In this document: positions 57,018 to 61,292 of the stretch, one piece after another | How the letters are laid out: each line of letters opens with the position of its first letter | Position numbering within the stretch: position 1 is the first letter of the stretch | Program-made: the position numbers and the translations under genes | Notes under the pieces: generated by a model | What the model was told of the DNA's origin: nothing | What the model saw: only the letters and a program-made list of their open reading frames with translations | The model's database searches: none | Assembly (NCBI RefSeq): GCF_000445065.1 | Contig: NZ_ATHO01000131.1 | Span: forward strand, 1-61,292 | Source of the DNA: Sphingobium quisquiliarum P25 | Lineage (GTDB): Bacteria > Pseudomonadota > Alphaproteobacteria > Sphingomonadales > Sphingomonadaceae | Direction: 5' to 3' | Length of the DNA: 61,292 nucleotides

Positions 57018-57974
57018 ACCGCTTTCCTCAAGGCGGGCGCGCAGCACGGCACGCGGAATGTCAGCATATCGGGGCGCATCGACGGCCCGCCGGGCTTCGG
57101 ACGGGCTTTCCCCATAAGCGCTGCGGAAGGCGCGGCTGAAATGCGCCGCATCGTTGAAACCCCAGCGGAACGCGATCTGCGTGACGGAAAGGTCCGACAG
57201 CGCCGGGTCGGTCAGGTCCCTGCGGCAGCGCTCCAGACGCTCCTTGCGAATCCAGCCGCAAGCGGACCATGGCGTGGTCGAGAAGATCCTGTGCAGGCGC
57301 CGCACGGAGATATTGCATCCCGACGCGATGTTCGCCGGATTGAGATCGGGGTCGGCGAGATGGGCGTCGATGAAATGGCGCACCCGCGGGTCCGGGATGG
57401 GCTCGACCAGCACGGGCCGCTGGCGCTGGCGGTTGATGAGGCCCCGCGTCAGTTCCACCAGCAATTGGCGCGCGCACCTGCCGCCTTCTCCGTCGAGCCG
57501 GTTCATCTGCTGCGCCAGCGACGCCATGAGCGGAGCGGCGAGCGCGGCGAGCGCGTCATCGCTTTCCATCCGGCGCGGCGACGGGAGAGCCGCGGACGGG
57601 ATGCCATACATCACTTCGGCGAAGGGAATATAGCCCAGCATCTGGCTCGATCCCGTGCTTGTCTCAAGAGTGAAGTAGCGTTCTGAATCGAGCAATGTCA
57701 CGTCCCCGGCGGACAGGTGCACGGTGGATTGGCGGTGGGCGACGGTGCAGCTTCCATCAAGCTGGACCAGCAGGATGATGTGGCGGCAACCGGCGCCGCC
57801 TTCCGGCCGCTCAAGCCGCGTTCCATCGCCGCGCAGGTGCATGAGGCTGATGCCGCAGAGATCGGCCGTCCGCTCCTCCGCCCCGGCGCGCTCTCCGGCA
57901 GGGGGAACGGGGGCCGGGGTCCGCATATGATCCCATTGGTCAGACCAGCCGGTCTTGCGCGCTACCTGCTCCAT
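57003..57974 (-). CDS. AraC/XylS-family regulator (FeaR-like)
   Basis: 323 aa. The N-terminal ligand domain has IILLVQLDGSCTVAHRQ and LSAGDVTLLDSERYF (AraC-binding, FeaR-like). The C-terminal double HTH is ASGCNISVRRLHRIFSTTPW and SVTQIAFRWGFNDAAHFSRAF. Tail-to-tail with the acyl-CoA dehydrogenase, overlapping by 15 bases. It may activate the aldehyde and acyl-CoA dehydrogenase genes; FeaR-type proteins respond to aromatic amines. Confidence 0.9.
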   Translation of the reverse strand: MEQVARKTGWSDQWDHMRTPAPVPPAGERAGAEERTADLCGISLMHLRGDGTRLERPEGGAGCRHIILLVQLDGSCTVAHRQSTVHLSAGDVTLLDSERYFTLETSTGSSQMLGYIPFAEVMYGIPSAALPSPRRMESDDALAALAAPLMASLAQQMNRLDGEGGRCARQLLVELTRGLINRQRQRPVLVEPIPDPRVRHFIDAHLADPDLNPANIASGCNISVRRLHRIFSTTPWSACGWIRKERLERCRRDLTDPALSDLSVTQIAFRWGFNDAAHFSRAFRSAYGESPSEARRAVDAPRYADIPRAVLRARLEESGSARP

Positions 57975-58079
57975 GTCCTGCGCCTCTCCTGCCAGTTGCG
58001 ATCTTTGGAAGGAGGATTGCCCCTTGAGCTAAATTGCGCAATAAACGGGTCAGGATTTCCTCTATCTCAAATAGCGATA

Positions 58080-58994
58080 ATGCATTCCACGCGGCTCGAC
58101 CTTAATTTGCTGAAGCTCCTGCCCGCGCTGCGGGAAACGCGCAGCGTGTCTCAAGCCGCGGCGAAGCTGGGGCTCAGCCAGCCCGGTTTCAGTTCCGCGC
58201 TGGCGAGATTGCGCCGTCAGCTCGACGACCAGCTTTTCGTCAGGACGGCGACCGGCATGCAGCCGACGCCGCTTGCCATTCGCCTGATCGAGGGGGTGTC
58301 GCATGTCATCTCCACGCTGGAAGGCGATCTGGCAACGGAGGCGGAGTTCAACCCCTCCATGCTCGATGCGCCATTCCGCATCGCGCTGAGCGATGCCGGG
58401 GAGCCGACGATCGTGCCGCCCCTGCTCGACCGCATCGTCGCAGCGGCGCCGCAGAGCGGGCTGATCGTCGATGCGCCTGATCCTCAGGATCTGACGGCGG
58501 TGCTGGAGGCCGGGGAAATTGAGTTGGCCATCGGCTTCTATCCCGAACTGCGCAAGTCCACCTTCAAGCGCCAGAAGCTGTTCGACACGGGTTTCACCTG
58601 CGTCGCGGCGGCGGGACATCCGGCGATGAAGGACGGCCGCATTTCCACCGACGCCTATTTCCATTACGGCCACATCCGCATCATCCGGGCAGGCCGAAGC
58701 GAAGTCGCGCTGACCCGCTTCCTGAAAAAGCGCGGATATTCGCGGCGGACCGTCCTGTCGACGCCGCATTTCCTGGGCCTTCCCTATGCGTTGAACAGCA
58801 GCGACCTGCTGGCGACGCTGCCGTCCGTCCTGGCCGATGAGCTTGGCGAGCGCTATGGCCTGCAAACCGCGCCGCTGCCCCTGGACGTGCCCGGCTTTGC
58901 CGTCAGCCAATATTGGCATGTGCGCTATGACCGGCACCCCCGAAACCGCTGGATACGCAGGCAACTGGCCGAATTGTTCCTTGGCAGAGGCTAG
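58080..58994 (+). CDS. LysR-type regulator, paralogue 1 of a tail-to-tail pair
   Basis: 304 aa from the ATG at 58080 (MHSTRLDLNLLKLLPALRET). The HTH is SQPGFSSALARLRRQLDDQL. The effector domain has FRIALSDAGEPTIVPPLLD and ELAIGFYPELRKSTFKRQKL, NodD/NahR-like. It ends overlapping the next LysR gene by 4 bases. The two share many segments (DAAEPTI/DAGEPTI, GFYPEL, QYWH), so they are duplicates facing each other. Target genes unknown. Confidence 0.91.
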   Translation: MHSTRLDLNLLKLLPALRETRSVSQAAAKLGLSQPGFSSALARLRRQLDDQLFVRTATGMQPTPLAIRLIEGVSHVISTLEGDLATEAEFNPSMLDAPFRIALSDAGEPTIVPPLLDRIVAAAPQSGLIVDAPDPQDLTAVLEAGEIELAIGFYPELRKSTFKRQKLFDTGFTCVAAAGHPAMKDGRISTDAYFHYGHIRIIRAGRSEVALTRFLKKRGYSRRTVLSTPHFLGLPYALNSSDLLATLPSVLADELGERYGLQTAPLPLDVPGFAVSQYWHVRYDRHPRNRWIRRQLAELFLGRG

Positions 58995-59965
58995 GACCTG
59001 CCGTCTTCCGTCACCCCGGCCTCGCCCGATGCCGCCGCGAAATATTCGATGCGTTCGAGCCATTTCGATCGTTCGGAAGACAGGGCGGCGATGTTGCGCC
59101 TGAGCCAGCGGCTGCGCGGCTGTCCGTCGAAACGGCTGTGCCAATATTGGTGGACGGTGAAGACGGGCGGGTTGAAGGGCGGCTTCACGATGCGGACGCG
59201 GTTGCTTTTCGCCAGCAGCAGCGCCAGCGACAAGGGCACCGTCGCGATGAAATCCGTCACCTCGACGATGAAAGGCAGGCTCAGAAGATGTTGCGTGCGC
59301 AACACGATGCGCCGGTTGTGCCCCTGCGTCCGCAGCGCTTTTTCGAACAAGGGCATGCTGCGCGAATGGGATGCGACGGCGACATGGCCGTAGGAGGTGA
59401 ATTCGTCCCAGGTCAATTCATCCGACCTCACCTGATGGTCAGCCGCGACCAGGCAGACGAAGGTCTGCTCATACAGGGTTTGCCGGTGAAAACTGTCCTG
59501 TTCAAGTTCCGGGTAGAAGCCGACCGCCACCTCGACGCTTCCATCCCCCATGCGCGCGGGCAGCTCCTCCGGCTCCAGCGTGACGGAGCGGACATTGGCG
59601 CCTGCATGTTCACGCCGCATCCTTTGTATCAGCGGCGGGAGGATGGTCGGCTCGGCCGCATCGCCCATCGAAATGACGAATTCCTGCTCCAGCATTTCAG
59701 GCGCGAGGGTCGCCGTCTCTTCCAGATCACGCTCGATCTGCGCCACCATGTGGGAGGCGGTGCTGATCAGGCGCTGGGCAAGGTCGGTCGGCTGCATGCC
59801 GCTGTTGGTCTGGACGAAAAGCGGATCGCCCAATTGCCCGCGCAGCCGGGAAAGCGCCGAACTGAGGCCCGACTGGCTCATGCCCAGAAGATGCGCGGCG
59901 CGCGTGACGCTGGACGTCTGGGCCAGCACCGGCAGGATTCGAAGCAGGTTGAGGTCCAGGTTCAC
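58991..59965 (-). CDS. LysR-type regulator, paralogue 2 of a tail-to-tail pair
   Basis: 324 aa. MNLDLNLLRILPVLAQTSSV and SQSGLSSALSRLRGQLGDPL form the HTH; FVISMGDAAEPTILPPLIQR and VAVGFYPELEQDSFHRQTL match paralogue 1. It has a longer C-terminal tail ending EDGRS. It is upstream of the indolepyruvate oxidoreductase gene's end on the same strand; the target is not obvious. Confidence 0.91.
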   Translation of the reverse strand: MNLDLNLLRILPVLAQTSSVTRAAHLLGMSQSGLSSALSRLRGQLGDPLFVQTNSGMQPTDLAQRLISTASHMVAQIERDLEETATLAPEMLEQEFVISMGDAAEPTILPPLIQRMRREHAGANVRSVTLEPEELPARMGDGSVEVAVGFYPELEQDSFHRQTLYEQTFVCLVAADHQVRSDELTWDEFTSYGHVAVASHSRSMPLFEKALRTQGHNRRIVLRTQHLLSLPFIVEVTDFIATVPLSLALLLAKSNRVRIVKPPFNPPVFTVHQYWHSRFDGQPRSRWLRRNIAALSSERSKWLERIEYFAAASGEAGVTEDGRS

Positions 59966-60021
59966 TCCACCTCAACTATCCCCGGCAGACCCGCAACTCA
60001 ACGCTCTTTTGCCCGCGCCGC

Positions 60022-61292
60022 TCACGCTGCCACGGGAAGGCCGGGGGCGGCGAAGCGGGACAGGTGAGCGGCCATGTCCGCGCGGTAGCGGGCGACAGCC
60101 TGCTCCTTCACATGGCCATAGCCGCGAACCTCCATCGGCAACCGGGCGATCGCCAGCGCCGCGTCCCTGTTCGCGGCCGTCAAGCCGGACGCGAGAGTTT
60201 CGACTATGTACAGAAACTCCGTGGCGAGCGCCCTTTCCTCTCGCCGTTCATGGGTGAAGCCGAAAATGTCGAAAGCGGTGCCGCGCAGGAAGCGCATGCG
60301 GGCGAGCAGCCGGAACAGCGGCATCGTCCCCTTCCCGAAGCGCCGCTTGCGCAAATGGCCGGTCAGCGGATCGCGCTTCGCAATCAACGGCGGGGCGAGG
60401 TGGAACTGAAGCCGCACATCGCCGTCAAACTGTTCCGCAAGCGCTTTGGCGAAAGCGCCGTCGGTGTAGAGCCGCGCGACTTCATATTCATCCTTATAGG
60501 CCATGAGCTTGTAGAGCGAGCGCGCCGCCGCCTCCGTCAGCGCCGTGCCCCCGTTCAGCGCGGCTTCGGCGCGGCGGATGCGGTCGATGGCGGCGCCGTA
60601 GCGCGCGGCATAGGAGGCGTTCTGATATTGGGTGAGGTCGGCGATATGCCGCGCGATCAGGGCGTCCGCCGTTTCCTCCTGCGCCTCCCCAAGTCCGGCG
60701 CTGCGCAGCACAGGGGCGGGATCGATGGCGAGCAGACGTCCCCACAGCAGCGCGGCGCGGTTCATGCCGACGCCCACGCCGTTCAGCCTGATCGCCGCGT
60801 CGAACGCATCGCCATCCATGTCGAGCCAGCCGCGCTGCCATGCATAGCCCAGCATCATGAGGTTGGCGCCGATCGCGTCGCCAAGGAGGCGTTCGGCCAG
60901 CCGGGTGAAGGGATGCGCGGCAAAATTGTCCGATCCCGCCCGCGCCATCAGGCGGCGGTGCAGCAGGGTGGCATCGACTATGGCGCTGCGGTCGGAGGTG
61001 AAATCGCCGGTCACCGCCGTATCGGCATTGGCGACGACGAAGGTGCGGCCCGGATCGATCGCCGCCATCACATCCCTGGCGTTGCCCACGATCTGGTCGC
61101 AGGCGATGATCAGCCCCGCCTGACGCGGCGGAATCCGCAAGGCAGCGATGTTTCCGCGGCCGAAATTGATGTGGCTGGTCACCGCCCCGCCCTTTTGCGA
61201 CAGGCCGACCTGATCCAGCACGCCCGCGTTCAGCCCGCGCATATGCGCCGCCATGACGAGCAGCGCGCCGATCGTCACCACGCCGGTCCCGC
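60022..61292 (-). CDS. Indolepyruvate:ferredoxin oxidoreductase-type protein, C-terminal part
   Basis: The visible part is about 423 aa and continues off the right edge. The first visible residues are TGVVTIGALL, the gamma-domain start of 2-oxoacid:ferredoxin oxidoreductases, followed by LSQKGGAVTSHINFGR. A C-terminal helical domain with RRFGKGTMPLFRLLARM and MEVRGYGHVKEQAVARYR follows, as in the fused IorAB-like proteins of proteobacteria. These oxidatively decarboxylate aryl pyruvates (from Trp, Phe, Tyr) to aryl-acyl-CoA. The TPP-binding half lies outside the window. Confidence 0.9.
   Translation of the reverse strand, partial: GTGVVTIGALLVMAAHMRGLNAGVLDQVGLSQKGGAVTSHINFGRGNIAALRIPPRQAGLIIACDQIVGNARDVMAAIDPGRTFVVANADTAVTGDFTSDRSAIVDATLLHRRLMARAGSDNFAAHPFTRLAERLLGDAIGANLMMLGYAWQRGWLDMDGDAFDAAIRLNGVGVGMNRAALLWGRLLAIDPAPVLRSAGLGEAQEETADALIARHIADLTQYQNASYAARYGAAIDRIRRAEAALNGGTALTEAAARSLYKLMAYKDEYEVARLYTDGAFAKALAEQFDGDVRLQFHLAPPLIAKRDPLTGHLRKRRFGKGTMPLFRLLARMRFLRGTAFDIFGFTHERREERALATEFLYIVETLASGLTAANRDAALAIARLPMEVRGYGHVKEQAVARYRADMAAHLSRFAAPGLPVAA

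Overview
The window looks like chromosomal or megaplasmid DNA of a high-GC alphaproteobacterium of the Sphingomonadaceae (Sphingobium/Novosphingobium type). The reasons are a ligK-ligU-ligI set for the lower half of the protocatechuate 4,5-cleavage pathway, three TonB-dependent receptors of the sphingomonad kind, tetrahydrofolate-dependent O-demethylase (LigM/DesA-type) homologues, a MucR regulator, and a CTCGA-rich inverted repeat of a sort common in this group. No tRNA, rRNA, CRISPR array, transposase or phage gene was seen. Almost all of the window is catabolic genes and their regulators, including nine LysR-type genes.

Layout. 1-3125: a partial LysR gene (apparently with two helix-turn-helix domains) divergent from ligK-ligU-ligI. 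3279-8908: MucR-like regulator, TonB receptor 1 (frameshifted end), extradiol-dioxygenase-like VOC protein, LysR. 9001-12733: Fe-alcohol dehydrogenase, CoA-acylating semialdehyde dehydrogenase and 3-hydroxyisobutyryl-CoA hydrolase, a coherent three-step operon. 12899-16637: Rieske oxygenase, [2Fe-2S] ferredoxin, PurU and the first GcvT/LigM-type demethylase. 16743-22037: two LysR genes and a BKACE, SMP-30 lactonase, P450 operon. 22060-28000: EthD-like protein, VOC protein, SDR, P450 (CYP199-like), TonB receptor 2. 28540-35546: GMC oxidoreductase, SDR, FAD monooxygenase, TetR, TonB receptor 3. 35804-41426: SDR, CocE/NonD hydrolase, two more SDRs, LysR. 41776-46112: aldehyde dehydrogenase, DHDPS-family aldolase/lyase, ornithine-cyclodeaminase-family protein, GntR. 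46300-51137: second GcvT/LigM-type demethylase, then the glutathione-dependent formaldehyde oxidation genes. 51371-57974: LysR, HIBADH-family dehydrogenase, carboxymuconolactone-decarboxylase-like protein, aldehyde dehydrogenase, acyl-CoA dehydrogenase, AraC. 58080-61292: two tail-to-tail paralogous LysR genes and the end of an indolepyruvate:ferredoxin oxidoreductase-type gene.

Reading together: the region looks like an island for methoxylated (lignin-type or related) aromatics. Uptake is by TonB receptors. Methyl groups could be removed by three chemistries: Rieske plus ferredoxin, P450, and tetrahydrofolate-dependent transfer. The C1 unit is dealt with by PurU (formyl-THF to formate) and by AdhC/FghA (formaldehyde to formate). 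Ring-cleavage products enter ligU/I/K. The specific substrates of the central genes cannot be read from sequence.

Four genes (TonB receptor 1, the Rieske oxygenase and both GcvT-type demethylases) each carry one single-base indel in a short G/C run, with otherwise intact reading frames on both sides. This is either assembly error or very recent inactivation, and it matters because three of the four are O-demethylase candidates.
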